A stretch of DNA of 31,524 nucleotides, taken from the NCBI GenBank assembly GCA_052387815.1, contig JBQTIU010000011.1, positions 1 to 31,524 of the forward strand, read 5' to 3'. Each line of letters opens with the position of its first letter. Positions within the stretch are counted from its first letter, which is position 1. A program made the translations under genes and the position numbers. This DNA comes from JBQTIU01 sp052387815. Its GTDB lineage: Bacteria > Pseudomonadota > Alphaproteobacteria > CACIAM-22H2. This document shows, piece by piece, positions 31,519 through 31,524 of this stretch. The notes under the pieces were generated by a model that searched no databases, was not told where the DNA came from, and saw nothing but the letters and a program-made list of their open reading frames with translations.

Positions 31519-31524
31519 GCCGGC

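Overview
The window is about 31.5 kb of GC-rich DNA whose gene content and gene order point to an alphaproteobacterium, probably near Rhodospirillales. This is inferred from neighbourhoods such as plsC-ydcF-ftsX-ftsE / zinc-ribbon-cpdR, tlpA / argH-lipoprotein-lysA-TIGR02302 and etfB-etfA-hbd, not from any rRNA. Most genes are housekeeping and packed in overlapping (ATGA or GTGA) operons. The less expected material sits in an island at about 18.5-20.45 kb and in a tRNA-linked stretch at about 25.0-27.0 kb.

Left part (1-9 kb): a B12-dependent ribonucleotide reductase (nrdJ) whose frame meets a TAA inside the conserved C-terminal motif. Three DnaA-box-like sequences lie upstream of it, two of them inside the 3' end of plsC. 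Then come plsC, a YdcF-like protein and ftsX-ftsE on the minus strand, a divergent zinc-ribbon membrane protein and CpdR on the plus strand, a nested repeat, and a large TIGR02302 membrane protein.

Middle (9-18.5 kb): lysA, a tiny LptM-like lipoprotein whose 5' end is occupied by palindromic repeats, argH, and a divergent tlpA carrying an apparent frameshift. Then etfB-etfA-hbd (electron transfer flavoprotein and hydroxybutyryl-CoA dehydrogenase), a PduO-type cobalamin adenosyltransferase (which would supply the NrdJ cofactor), a HIG1-type protein, a complete barnase-barstar pair, guanine deaminase and a DUF4743 Nudix hydrolase.

Island (18.5-20.45 kb): visibly less GC-rich. It holds a truncated small ORF, a DUF488 gene overlapping an unrecognised partner that is interrupted by a TGA where Cys is expected, the last 35 codons of a DNA methyltransferase, and a 17-bp inverted repeat.

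Right part (20.45-31.5 kb): a DUF962 protein, gluQ, an esterase, an HNH endonuclease, coq7-dsbB-yqaA, tRNA-Leu(CAA) with a good promoter, a degenerate tyrosine integrase with IS21-like end repeats, a DUF2459 protein, a broken higBA toxin-antitoxin pair, and a livHMGF-type ABC transporter operon ending in a DUF2877 (AllH-like) gene.

A family of palindromes with a GGGGCGGGTyT/ArACCCGCCCC core recurs in intergenic spaces at 6.25, 10.52, 10.57, 12.72, 20.42 and 24.86 kb. Four otherwise recognisable genes carry a single disrupting change (nrdJ TAA, tlpA frameshift, the island gene's TGA, higA frameshift). That may be real decay or consensus error. I see no CRISPR array, rRNA or intact transposase.
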